Positions 34,024-42,532 of a DNA stretch of 64,000 nt are shown here, piece after piece (position 1 is the stretch's first letter; each line of letters begins with the position of its first letter). Position numbers and translations under genes: made by a program. Below the pieces are notes generated by a model. That model was not told the DNA's origin. It did not search any database and saw only the letters and a program-made list of their open reading frames with translations. The stretch spans positions 1-64,000 of the forward strand of contig QHYZ01000056.1 in assembly GCA_003225295.1 (NCBI GenBank). Direction: 5' to 3'. The stretch comes from Acidobacteriota bacterium (GTDB taxonomy: Bacteria; Acidobacteriota; Terriglobia; Acidiferrales; UBA7541).

Positions 34024-35087
34024 GTTCCGTGGCTGCAAATTCGCTCGACCCGGCTTCGGCAGTACTTCTTGAAATCCGCGGTGTGGCCAAGCGTTTCGGC
34101 GCGCGGGAGGTGCTGAGGAACATCTCCTTGAACATTGCCGAGGGAGAATTCCTTGCCCTGCTCGGTGAAAGCGGTTCCGGCAAAACTACTCTTCTTCGTC
34201 TCGTGGCCGGATTCGAAGAACCGACGGCGGGAGAAATCTGGATGAGCGGCGAGCGTTTGGACCTGCTTCCGCCGTACCGGCGCCGAGTAAACACGGTGTT
34301 CCAAAACTACGCGTTATTCCCGCATTTGAGCGTGCGGGAGAACGTCGCTTACGGCTTACGCGTCAAGAAAACTGCTGCCACCGAGATCGACGGCCGCGTC
34401 GATGAAGCTCTGCGCATGGTGAAGATCGAGGAATTCGCGGCTTGGCGTCCGTCCAAACTGAGCGGTGGGCAGCAACAACGTGTGGCGCTGGCACGCGCGC
34501 TCGTCAATCGTCCTCGGCTTCTCCTGCTCGACGAGCCACTTTCCGCGTTGGACGCCAATCTGCGCAAGCAGATGCAGAGCGAATTGAAAGCGCTGCAGCG
34601 CGAAATTGGCATCACTTTTCTTTTCGTCACCCACGACCAGGAAGAAGCCATGGCGCTGTCCGACCGCATCGCGCTGCTGCGCGACGGAGCGCTGGAGCAG
34701 GTCGCCTCGGCCCGTGAAATCTACGCGCATCCCGCCACGGCGTACACCGCCCGGTTCATCGGGCAAACCAATTTATTGCGTGGAGAGATTCTTGACGGCA
34801 TGGCCAGGTGCGGGGCCATAGCATGGCCCTCGGATGACCCCGGTGGTGCCGCCATTTTCTCGTTGCGCCCGGAGGCCATCCGTCTCGCCTCGGATGCGGT
34901 GGCGCGCCCGGGAACCGCGCGGTTTCGCGCCGCCCTCGAGCAGCAGTTCTTCAGTGGCGCGAGTGAATTGCTTGAAGTGAATTGCAGCGGTCAGCTCTTG
35001 CGCGTGCGTGTCTCCGCGCGCGGGCCGCTTTCCGGTGAACACGAGTTTGTTTTTTCGACCGCCGACGCCATCCGCGTCCAGGAGTAA
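34020..35087 (+). CDS. potA: Spermidine/putrescine ABC transporter, ATP-binding subunit
   Basis: The protein has 355 residues. Walker [10 protein letters not shown] lies at 49-57, the Q-loop in [12 protein letters not shown] at about 94, the signature LSGGQQQR at 147-154, Walker B LLLLDEP at 167-173, and the H-loop in [17 protein letters not shown]-terminal TOBE_2-type regulatory domain follows from about 275. This is the full PotA architecture. It hydrolyses ATP on the cytoplasmic face to drive uptake through PotB and PotC. The GTG start overlaps the potD stop by 4 bp, indicating coupled translation. Confidence 0.92.
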   Translation: MSSVAANSLDPASAVLLEIRGVAKRFGAREVLRNISLNIAEGEFLALLGESGSGKTTLLRLVAGFEEPTAGEIWMSGERLDLLPPYRRRVNTVFQNYALFPHLSVRENVAYGLRVKKTAATEIDGRVDEALRMVKIEEFAAWRPSKLSGGQQQRVALARALVNRPRLLLLDEPLSALDANLRKQMQSELKALQREIGITFLFVTHDQEEAMALSDRIALLRDGALEQVASAREIYAHPATAYTARFIGQTNLLRGEILDGMARCGAIAWPSDDPGGAAIFSLRPEAIRLASDAVARPGTARFRAALEQQFFSGASELLEVNCSGQLLRVRVSARGPLSGEHEFVFSTADAIRVQE

Positions 35088-35103
35088 TTGCCCTTTTCCT
35101 GCC

Positions 35104-35946
35104 ATGTACTCAAAGGCGTACAAAAAGCTCGTTGCTCTCCCACCGCTCCTGTGGGTCGGATTGTTCCTCCTCGTTCCTTACGCGCTGATGTTGGCGCACA
35201 GTTTCTGGGCCGTTCATGACGGGATGCTGGTCCGACAGCCGGACCTGCACAATTATGTGACCCTCTTTTCCAAGCCCGTCTACGCCGCCGTCCTAGTGCG
35301 AACCATGCGCATCGCCGCTGCGGTGACGCTGTGCTCCCTGCTGCTGGGCTACCCGCTGGCCTATTACCTGTCGTTTCATGCTGGTGCTCCTAAAGAGCTG
35401 CTCTACCAGCTCGTCATCGTGCCGCTGTGGGTGAGCTACCTGGTGCGCGGCTATGCTTGGAAGACCATTCTCGGCAGCGAAGGCGTGCTCAATGGCTTCT
35501 TCGAATACCTGCATCTCACCCATGAGCCCGTCGCGTTCCTTCTTTACAGCCCTTTCGCCGTCGTGGTTATGCTCACGCACATTTACACGCCTTTCGTCTT
35601 TCTGCCCGTCTACGCCGCCCTCGAGCACATCCCGCGCGGGCTGGTGGAAGCCTCGGAAGACCTGGGCGCTGGAGCGGCTCAAACATTTCTGCGGGTCATC
35701 CTGCCTCTGTCGATTCCCGGCCTACTCGCTGGTGCCACGTTCGCCTTCGTCCTCTCGCTGGGCGATTTCCTGGCGCCGCTCCTTGTGGGTGGCGCTTCCG
35801 GCACGATGATCGCCAACGTGGTACAAAGCCTTTTCGGTGCGGCCTATGATTGGCCGCTGGGCGCGGCGATTTCTGTGGGGCTCCTGATCATCACCGTCTC
35901 CCTGCTTTTCCTCAGCGAGCGGCTCGAAAAGCGGTGGCGCTACTAA
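35104..35946 (+). CDS. potB: Spermidine/putrescine ABC transporter, permease subunit B
   Basis: The protein has 280 residues with six predicted helices (LLWVGLFLLVPYALMLAHSFW; VTLCSLLLGYPLAYYLSFH; FAVVVMLTHIYTPFVFLPVYAAL). The EAA loop is EASEDLGAGAAQTFLRVILP, the contact site for the ATPase. ATG 35104 begins the typical short N-terminus; an upstream in-frame start inside potA is not needed. The stop shares one base with the potC start (TAATG). Confidence 0.9.
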   Translation: MYSKAYKKLVALPPLLWVGLFLLVPYALMLAHSFWAVHDGMLVRQPDLHNYVTLFSKPVYAAVLVRTMRIAAAVTLCSLLLGYPLAYYLSFHAGAPKELLYQLVIVPLWVSYLVRGYAWKTILGSEGVLNGFFEYLHLTHEPVAFLLYSPFAVVVMLTHIYTPFVFLPVYAALEHIPRGLVEASEDLGAGAAQTFLRVILPLSIPGLLAGATFAFVLSLGDFLAPLLVGGASGTMIANVVQSLFGAAYDWPLGAAISVGLLIITVSLLFLSERLEKRWRY

Positions 35947-36767
35947 TGAGCGGCCACTCTCGAAGCCGCCGCGGTGCGCCGCTCCTCGTTTATGCCGCGC
36001 TCGTTTTCGTCTTTATCTATCTGCCGGTCATCGTTCTCATTCTTTATTCCTTCAATCGTGACGGCGTCGGCGGTTTCCCTCCCCGCCATCTCACGCTCGC
36101 TTGGTACCGCCAGCTTTTCGCCGATGCCCCCCTCTGGGATGCTGTCCTTAACAGCCTGAAGGTCGCCGCCGGCAGCGTGGCGCTCTCCTTGACCCTGGGA
36201 TTGCTTGCGGCGCTGGCGCTCGACCGCGCCAGCTTCCCCGGAAAAGCTCTCTTTCGCCGCCTGGTGCTTTTGCCGCTGATTCTTCCCGGCATCATCACCG
36301 GGCTCTCCCTGCTCATGTTCCTCGTTTTTGTGGGCGCCCAGCTCAGTTTGTTCACCGTTTTTCTTGGCCATGGCACCGCGCTGATTTCTGTCGCTACCAC
36401 CGAGCTCTTCGCGGGCCTTCAAAAACTGGACCGCGCCCAGGAGGAAGCTTCCCTGGACCTCGGCGCGACCCCCTGGCAAACCTTCTGGCGCGTCACTGTT
36501 CCGAATCTGAAGCTTTCTCTGATTGCCGCCGGCCTCTTGATCTTTACGCTGTCGATGGATGAGATCGCCGTCACTTTTTTCTTGACCGGCCGCGACAATA
36601 CCTTGCCGCTCGAAATTTGGGGCCGCCTCCGCCGCGGCATCACTCCTGAAATCAACGCCGTATCAGCGCTGATCTTGGCCGTCTCGGTGGCCTTAATCGT
36701 CATCTGGCACCGCGTGCGCACCCGCGGCCTCGGCGCCGATGCGCCGGAACTTCTCGAAAGACCCTAG
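35946..36767 (+). CDS. potC: Spermidine/putrescine ABC transporter, permease subunit C
   Basis: The protein has 273 residues with six helices (LLVYAALVFVFIYLPVIVLIL at the start; AGLLIFTLSMDEIAVTFFL near the end, a stretch well conserved in PotC). The EAA loop is EEASLDLGATPWQTFWRVTVP. The start at 35946 overlaps the potB stop by one base. With PotB it forms the inner-membrane channel. The flavin oxidase gene follows after 8 bp. Confidence 0.9.
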   Translation: MSGHSRSRRGAPLLVYAALVFVFIYLPVIVLILYSFNRDGVGGFPPRHLTLAWYRQLFADAPLWDAVLNSLKVAAGSVALSLTLGLLAALALDRASFPGKALFRRLVLLPLILPGIITGLSLLMFLVFVGAQLSLFTVFLGHGTALISVATTELFAGLQKLDRAQEEASLDLGATPWQTFWRVTVPNLKLSLIAAGLLIFTLSMDEIAVTFFLTGRDNTLPLEIWGRLRRGITPEINAVSALILAVSVALIVIWHRVRTRGLGADAPELLERP

Positions 36768-36775
36768 GAGGCTCG

Positions 36776-38323
36776 GTGACGCCGTCACGCCGTGAGTTCA
36801 TCAAGTTTGTCGTCGCCGGTTCTGTGGCCGCCGGCGGTCCTATCGACCCGACGCTTCTGGCCGTGCCGGACTCGAAATCGCCATCGGTGCCGCTCGTTCA
36901 CGGGGAACGCTTCGAAGTCTGCCACCAGATTCGCGACGGGCATCCGTTCAAACACCCGGACACCACCCGCAATGCGGATATCGTTATCGTGGGAGGAGGC
37001 CTCGCCGGTCTTTCCGCCGCTTATTTCCTCCGGGGCAAGGACTGGCTGCTTCTTGAGAAAGAACCTCAGTTCGGCGGCAACGCTCTTCAGGAAGAATTCC
37101 AAGGCCAGATTTATGGGACCGGCTCCGCATACGCCTATCGAGATGACGAAGGCGATCAGCTTGCTTCGGAAATCGGCCTGCGCATGCCTCTGGTCAACTC
37201 GCCCGATCCCACCATCGTCAACCGCACCTATGTCCCCGACACCTGGAAAACCGGCATCGATCAACTTCCCTATCCGAAGGAAGTGCGCGAAAGCTTCAAG
37301 AAATTTCGTGACGACACAATGAAAATCAAGGTTGGCGAGAAAATGGCCGAGCTCGACGCGCAGCCGTTTTCGAATTTCACCGCCGCTTACGCGCCCGAAG
37401 TTCAGCAATGGTGGGACGGCTTCGGCGCTTCGAATTGGGGCGCGACCACGGAAGAGAGCTCCGCCTATGTCGGGCTCGCCAATGTGCAGGATCTCACGAG
37501 CGGCGGCGACTCGAAGCGCGCCATCCTTCCCGGCGGACTCGGTTGCCTCACCCACAAGCTCGTCGAAGTCCTCCAGCCGAAATACCAGGAGCGCATGCTC
37601 GACAATGCCGCTGTCGTTGCCGCCATCCAGGACCACGGCGTCGTCCGCGTCACCTACCTCCACCAAGGAAAACTCATCACCGTCTCGGCCAAAGCTGTCT
37701 TGATGTGCGCACCAAAGCACATCGCCTCGCGCATCGTCATGGGTCTCCCCTCTCGACAGAAAACCGCGATGCGCCGCTATCGCTTCGCGCCCTATCCCGT
37801 CGTCAACGTCATCTTCCCTAAGCCGGTCTACAACCGCGGCTACGACAATTGGTGCCCCGGAAGCGTGTTTACGGATTTCATCGTGGCCGACTGGACCATG
37901 CAGAAAAATCCCGGATACCAGCAGAAGCACAACATCCTTTCGTTCTACACGCCGCTGCGCGAACTGGAGCGCTCCACGCTGCTCGACGAAAACGGCTGCA
38001 AGTCTCTGGCGGCCCGGGTGCTCTCCGATTTCCAAAAGCTGCTGCCGGAATTCAACGTAGACCCCGTGGAAGTGCGCATCTACCGCCGTGGCCATCCGAT
38101 GTTCATGGCCGTGCCAGGCCAGTACACCAAGAATCGCCCGGTGGCCTCGCGTCCGCTGGACCGCATCTTTTTCGGCAACTCCGATTCCGGCGGCCCGGAA
38201 TCACTGACTAGCGAAGCCGTGCGCCTTTCGAGAGCGGGCGCCGAGTGGGCGGAACTCCTCGTCGGGGGGAAGCCCGGAGCAAGAGAGTTAGCGGAGAAAG
38301 CCTTGCTCGCGATTCCAGAGTAA
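36776..38323 (+). CDS. Tat-exported FAD-dependent amine oxidase-like enzyme
   Basis: The protein has 515 residues. The N-terminus MTPSRREFIKFVVAG is a near-consensus twin-arginine signal, pointing to folding with cofactor before export. A dinucleotide-binding motif, VIVGGGLAGLSAAYFL, lies at about 65-80, followed by the FAD-contacting Glu (LLLEKEPQFGGNA). The C-terminal FAD loop is near FFGNSDSGGPESLTSEAVRLSRAG. This is the layout of flavin amine oxidases and related monoamine/polyamine oxidoreductases. The GTG start has a perfect AGGAGG 5 nt upstream, and the gene lies 8 bp after potC. Oxidation of a polyamine in the periplasm, giving an aminoaldehyde and ammonia or a shorter amine, fits the neighbourhood. 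Substrate and electron acceptor are not proven. Confidence 0.82.
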   Translation: MTPSRREFIKFVVAGSVAAGGPIDPTLLAVPDSKSPSVPLVHGERFEVCHQIRDGHPFKHPDTTRNADIVIVGGGLAGLSAAYFLRGKDWLLLEKEPQFGGNALQEEFQGQIYGTGSAYAYRDDEGDQLASEIGLRMPLVNSPDPTIVNRTYVPDTWKTGIDQLPYPKEVRESFKKFRDDTMKIKVGEKMAELDAQPFSNFTAAYAPEVQQWWDGFGASNWGATTEESSAYVGLANVQDLTSGGDSKRAILPGGLGCLTHKLVEVLQPKYQERMLDNAAVVAAIQDHGVVRVTYLHQGKLITVSAKAVLMCAPKHIASRIVMGLPSRQKTAMRRYRFAPYPVVNVIFPKPVYNRGYDNWCPGSVFTDFIVADWTMQKNPGYQQKHNILSFYTPLRELERSTLLDENGCKSLAARVLSDFQKLLPEFNVDPVEVRIYRRGHPMFMAVPGQYTKNRPVASRPLDRIFFGNSDSGGPESLTSEAVRLSRAGAEWAELLVGGKPGARELAEKALLAIPE

Positions 38324-38374
38324 AATGCCCGGATCTCAAAACAAATTGTGTCGTCTCGGAGCGAGGATCAACCT

Positions 38375-40081
38375 ATGACGAACGGTAGGCTTCATCCATG
38401 GAAGTCCGTGTTGGGGGCGGTGATTATGCTTTTCGGCGTCGCTCCCCTGGTGGCCCGGGAACCGGCGCAGTCTTTCGATATCGTCATCACCAACGGCCGC
38501 ATCATCGATGGCACGGGCTCGCCTTGGTATATGGGCGATATCGGAATTCGCAGCGGAAAGATTGCCGCCATTGGCAATCTCAGCGCCGCACGACGCGCCC
38601 GCACCATCGATGCGCGCCGCATGGTTGTTGCTCCCGGTTTCATCGACATGCTCGGACAGTCGGAGTACACCATCCTTGTCGACCCCCGCCTGCCGTCGAA
38701 GATTTTCCAAGGGATCACCACGGAAATCACCGGCGAGGGCGAATCCATCGCCCCGCTGAACGACGCCATTCTCCGCGCCGATCAGGAGCAATACGATCAT
38801 TACCACATTCAGGCCGACTGGCGGACGTTCCGCGAATACTTTTCCCGGCTGGAAAAGCAACGCATCGGAATCAACCTGGCCAGCTACGTAGGCGCCACGC
38901 GCGTCAGGCGGATGGTGCTCGGCGACCATGACGTGCAGCCCACGCCCGCCCAGCTTGAGGAGATGAAAGAATTTGTAAGCCAAGCCATGCGCGACGGCGC
39001 CGTGGGGGTCTCCACTTCGCTCGAATATGCCCCCGCTCCCTACGCCAAGACCGAAGAGTTGATCGCCCTGGCCGGGGAAGCCTCCAAGTTCGGCGGCATT
39101 TACGCCACCCACATGCGCAACGAAGGCACCGGCATCTTGCCGGCCATCGACGAGGCCCTGCGCATCGGCCGCGAAGGCCATATCCCCGTCGAAATCTGGC
39201 ACCTGAAGGTCGGCGGCAAACCGAGCTGGGGGCGCATGCCGGAAGTGGTTGCCAAGATCAATGCCGCCAGAGCACAAGGACTGGATGTCACCGCGGACAC
39301 CTACGCCTACACCGCATGGTTCAACGATTTTTCCGCTTTTATTCCTGCTTGGGCGCACGACGGCGGCAACGCCAAGCTGCTCGAACGCTTGAAGGATCCA
39401 CGAACGCGCGACCGCATCCGCACGGATATGCTCACGCCGTCCGACCAGTGGGATAACGAATGGCAGGAGATTCCGGGCCCCGAAGCGGTGCTCATCGGCG
39501 TCGTGCACACTCCTCAATTGCTTCCGTTGCAAGGCAAGACGCTGGCCGAGATAGCCAGAATCGGGAACAAGGATCCCATGGACGCTCTCTTCGACCTGCT
39601 GATCGAAGACCATGCCCTCACTTCCGTGGCCGTCTTCGGCATGTCCGAGCCGGACGTGGCCCTCGCGCTCCAGCAGCCCTGGGTCTCCGTCGATAACGAC
39701 TCCTCCGGCACTTCGCCCGATGGCATCCTCGGGCAGGAACATCCCCATCCGCGCGCCTACGGCACGTTCCCTCGCATTCTGCACAAATATGTTCGTGAAG
39801 AACGCAAGCTCACCCTCGAAGACGCGGTCCGCAAATTCAGCGCATTGCCGGCTCAACGCATGCGCTTGACCGACCGCGGCGTCTTGAAGGCGGGCTTGTG
39901 GGCCGACCTGGTCATATTTGATCCTGCAAGAGTTCACGACGTGGCCACCTTCGACAATCCCAACCAATTGTCGCAGGGCATGGAATATGTGCTGGTCAAC
40001 GGCGTGCCCGTCATCGACCATAGCGAAATGACCGGAGCGTTACCCGGGAAAGTGCTCCGCGGTCCCGGTTACCTGCCCTAA
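38375..40081 (+). CDS. N-acyl-D-amino-acid deacylase (D-aminoacylase)-like hydrolase, HxH motif missing
   Basis: The protein has 568 residues with a signal peptide (SVLGAVIMLFGVAPLVA). The amidohydrolase frame FDIVITNGRIIDGTGSPWYMGDIGI is typical of D-aminoacylases. At the place where PGFIDxHxH normally supplies two metal ligands, the sequence reads APGFIDMLGQSEYTIL, with no histidine. Other family sites persist: VGVSTSLEYAP, ATHMRNEG, VEIWHLKVGG and SVDNDSSGTSPDG. The metal centre is therefore altered, which either changes the chemistry (one metal) or the substrate. The gene follows the amine oxidase by 51 bp and ends the plus-strand amine cluster. A role in deacylating an imported or periplasmic amide is possible but inferred. 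Confidence 0.8.
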   Translation: MTNGRLHPWKSVLGAVIMLFGVAPLVAREPAQSFDIVITNGRIIDGTGSPWYMGDIGIRSGKIAAIGNLSAARRARTIDARRMVVAPGFIDMLGQSEYTILVDPRLPSKIFQGITTEITGEGESIAPLNDAILRADQEQYDHYHIQADWRTFREYFSRLEKQRIGINLASYVGATRVRRMVLGDHDVQPTPAQLEEMKEFVSQAMRDGAVGVSTSLEYAPAPYAKTEELIALAGEASKFGGIYATHMRNEGTGILPAIDEALRIGREGHIPVEIWHLKVGGKPSWGRMPEVVAKINAARAQGLDVTADTYAYTAWFNDFSAFIPAWAHDGGNAKLLERLKDPRTRDRIRTDMLTPSDQWDNEWQEIPGPEAVLIGVVHTPQLLPLQGKTLAEIARIGNKDPMDALFDLLIEDHALTSVAVFGMSEPDVALALQQPWVSVDNDSSGTSPDGILGQEHPHPRAYGTFPRILHKYVREERKLTLEDAVRKFSALPAQRMRLTDRGVLKAGLWADLVIFDPARVHDVATFDNPNQLSQGMEYVLVNGVPVIDHSEMTGALPGKVLRGPGYLP

Positions 40082-40170
40082 CAGAATGGCCCGAGTTGGT
40101 CCATACTAGCGGCACGGTTGGTGCGCTCGAATAGGTCTCTACCGGAGAGACGGGCCTTGAAAGATCAAAG

Positions 40171-40815
40171 ATGAACGCCACGTCCAACCCCGCGATTTCT
40201 CAGCCGGAGAGTTTCGGCAAGCGGCTTCGTCATTTGGCCATAGCAACTCTGTTCGCCTTGGTGATGCTTATCCCCAAGATCGTACATATGCGAAGCAACC
40301 CGCGCTCTTGGATGCTCTTCCGCATTTTCTTGGGCGTGGCCGGGGCGGCGCTGGTGGTCCTGCCGCTGGGCTTGGGGGCTAGCTTCGTTCCGGCCATCGT
40401 CGGTCTGGCCATGTTCGTCACCGCCATTCTTCTGCCTCCCGCCAAACTGGGCACCGACGCCGACGACAAAGCCCGAGCACTGGCAGCTCTGGTTGTCGTC
40501 AATGGAGGGCGCTATCAACAAGGAAGCGCGCCGCCTGCTGCCGCGCAGCTCTTCGTCGGCGTCGAACGTGTCTTCGTTCTCGACCGGCGCCTCCAGCCGC
40601 TCCTGGATATCCCCGTCAGCGAGATTACTGCTGCCTGCGCCGAGGAATTCGACGAGTCCTGGCGCCTGCGCTTGACCTGGGCCAGGCACACCGCTGAATT
40701 CTCCTACGGTGGCCTCTTTGCCGAACATCTCGCGCGCGTTGCCGAGAGCTCCATCCGCAGGGTGATGCGTCCGGCCCTCCCCGTTCTTCCCCAACGCCGC
40801 GCCGCCGGCGCATGA
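40171..40815 (+). CDS. Membrane protein of unknown function
   Basis: The protein has 214 residues. Two or three hydrophobic segments lie near 22-40 (LAIATLFALVMLIP), 50-72 (IFLGVAGAALVVLPLGLGA) and 73-90 (FVPAIVGLAMFVTAILL). A soluble C-terminal half follows with a compact alpha-beta pattern (LQPLLDIPVSEITAACAEEF; LRLTWARHTAEFSYGG) and a basic end. The half after the membrane region looks like a small PH-type or regulatory domain, but I do not recognise the family. The gene stands 89 bp from the deacylase and 67 bp from the small gene downstream. Confidence 0.65.
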   Translation: MNATSNPAISQPESFGKRLRHLAIATLFALVMLIPKIVHMRSNPRSWMLFRIFLGVAGAALVVLPLGLGASFVPAIVGLAMFVTAILLPPAKLGTDADDKARALAALVVVNGGRYQQGSAPPAAAQLFVGVERVFVLDRRLQPLLDIPVSEITAACAEEFDESWRLRLTWARHTAEFSYGGLFAEHLARVAESSIRRVMRPALPVLPQRRAAGA

Positions 40816-40882
40816 TTTTACTTTCGCAACTCTTCCCATCTGAACCGCGCGCGGCTCGGCCAAACTATGTCACACTCTAGGC

Positions 40883-41128
40883 ATGGCACGCGGCTGGGAA
40901 AGCAAGGACGTCGAATCGCAGGTCGAAGCTACGGAAGCCCCCAAGCAGAAACCGCATTCGGGACCCAAAACCCCGGAACAACTCGCGCGCGAAGAACAGT
41001 GCAAGGATCTTCAACTATCCCGTATCCGGATCGTAAACGATCTCGCTGCCGCCACGCATCCAAACCATCGCAAATCGCTCGAAGCGGCCCTCGCCCACCT
41101 GGACAAAAAAATCGCCGATTTGAGTTAG
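40883..41128 (+). CDS. Small conserved-looking charged protein
   Basis: The protein has 81 residues and no membrane segment. A Pro/Lys-rich N-terminal third (VEATEAPKQKPHSGPKTPEQ) leads into an amphipathic, probably coiled-coil helix (LREEQ-type spacing in EQLAREEQCKDLQLSRIRIV) and a C-terminal helix ending LDKKIADLS. The opening MARGWESK recalls small hypothetical proteins I associate with Acidobacteriota. Function is unknown. Confidence 0.65.
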   Translation: MARGWESKDVESQVEATEAPKQKPHSGPKTPEQLAREEQCKDLQLSRIRIVNDLAAATHPNHRKSLEAALAHLDKKIADLS

Positions 41129-41176
41129 ACGCGGTCGATTGTCCAGCGCACTGACGGCTGATCCTAAAATTTAAGA

Positions 41177-42346
41177 TTAATCGGTGAACACTACGCCCAC
41201 GGCCACATGCCCCTTTTCCGGCCCCGCGTCGATTCGCACGACGTAACCGCGCAGGTTCATCGCCTGCACGCCATCCGGGCCTGGTGCCTCCATGGTGACT
41301 TGCAGCTCGGACTGCAGCCGCGGCAGGTGCGTCAGCGATATGAGCGCGCCTTGCAGGGAAATGTCCCGGACCATGGTCTCTTCCTCGAAGTCCTTCCCGC
41401 CTTCGGTTACCCCGCAAACCTTCGCATGAAATTGTGCTTCGCGGCGCAGCGCCGTTCGCGTTCCCGGCATGTGGGCTTGCACCTGGTCTCCCGGCGCCCC
41501 CAGCGTGATTACCATGCCTTCGCTGGCCGCGTAAACAGAAGCGAACTCTTCGCGGGCCTGCCGCAGAATCGAATCCACCATGCGATCGGTCGAATCGGGA
41601 TCGTGATGGAAAAGCACCAGGGTCTTGACCCCGGCTTGCCGGGCCATTTTCGCTCCCTCCAGCCAGGAGGAATGCCCCCAGCCTTTTCTCTTGGTGGCCA
41701 GCTGTTCGGGGGTAAATTGCGCGTCGTTAATGAGGATGTCCGCCCCGGCCGCTAGTTCCAGCAGGCTCTCGTCCAGTTGCGCGTCGCCCGGTTCGTTGTC
41801 GGTGGCGTAAGTCACGGTACCCGCCGGCGTCTCGATGCGAAAGCCCAGGCAGCCCTGCGGATGATTCAGCCAGCGCGCCGTGACTTTGTTCTGTCCAACC
41901 TTGAACGAATCGCCGCCGTCCATTTCCTTGAACTTTCGCTTGGCGTTCATCGCGGACACGTTCACGGGAAAATAGGGCAGTGCCATCTGCGTTTCGAAGA
42001 CTTGTTTCAGGCTATCGCGCCCCAGAAATCTGGATCGGAAGCTGTAGAAATGAAATTCGTTGTTCTCCGCATACAGCGGCGAAAAAAACGGAATCCCCTG
42101 GATATGATCCCAATGATAATGCGTAACCAGGATATGTGTCTCCGGAGCTTTCCCGCTGTTTGGCGCGGCCCAGCGGCTCCCCAGCATGCGCAGCCCCGTC
42201 CCGCAATCCAGAATGAATTGCGTGCCGTCCGGCGCGATCAGTTCGAGACAAGGCGTATTCCCCCCGTAGCGCCACGTCGCCGGGTCTACCGTCGGCGTAG
42301 AACCGCGCACGCCCCAGAAACTCAATTTGGCGATGGGTTCCGTCAT
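41177..42346 (-). CDS. MBL-fold metallo-hydrolase fused to a C-terminal PilZ-like domain
   Basis: The protein has 389 residues. The beta-lactamase-fold part covers about 1-280. FWGVRGSTPT and the GGNTPCLEL strand open it, and the metal motif THYHWDH lies at 75-81. Further ligands are suggested by NHPQGCLGFRIE, YATDNEP and GHSSW. Residues about 285-385 resemble a PilZ domain (VRDISLQGALISL, the usual D/N-x-S-x-x-G core, and LRGYVVRID). PilZ domains bind cyclic di-GMP, so this may be a c-di-GMP-controlled hydrolase of a phosphodiester or similar substrate. The RxxxR arm of a canonical PilZ is only partly visible (TALRREAQFHAKV). ATG 42346 was chosen because MTEPIAKLSFWGVRG matches the family start. 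Confidence 0.82.
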   Translation of the reverse strand: MTEPIAKLSFWGVRGSTPTVDPATWRYGGNTPCLELIAPDGTQFILDCGTGLRMLGSRWAAPNSGKAPETHILVTHYHWDHIQGIPFFSPLYAENNEFHFYSFRSRFLGRDSLKQVFETQMALPYFPVNVSAMNAKRKFKEMDGGDSFKVGQNKVTARWLNHPQGCLGFRIETPAGTVTYATDNEPGDAQLDESLLELAAGADILINDAQFTPEQLATKRKGWGHSSWLEGAKMARQAGVKTLVLFHHDPDSTDRMVDSILRQAREEFASVYAASEGMVITLGAPGDQVQAHMPGTRTALRREAQFHAKVCGVTEGGKDFEEETMVRDISLQGALISLTHLPRLQSELQVTMEAPGPDGVQAMNLRGYVVRIDAGPEKGHVAVGVVFTD

Positions 42347-42532
42347 TGCTCTGCGTCGAAAACCCCTGTGTGCAGGCTCGTTCCGCTCGAACACGCGCGG
42401 AACGGGAAGCCTGTTTCATGGTCGCAGCGGACTCGAGGAGCGTCAATCAATTCGCGGAGCCGAAGTGTCATACTGCCCAATAAGCGCGGGAAACGACTGC
42501 ACCGCCGTCATGGTGCGGGTAGAATAAGAAGG

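Noticed and set aside
36785-38095. 436-codon minus-strand frame opposite the flavin oxidase
   Set aside because: It is an antisense shadow. The plus strand carries the Tat signal, GxGxxG and the C-terminal FAD motif.
38336-40021. 561-codon open frame on the minus strand opposite the deacylase gene
   Set aside because: It is an antisense shadow. The plus strand encodes a coherent hydrolase with signal peptide and family motifs; the minus translation has no recognisable motif and is typical of high-GC codon bias.
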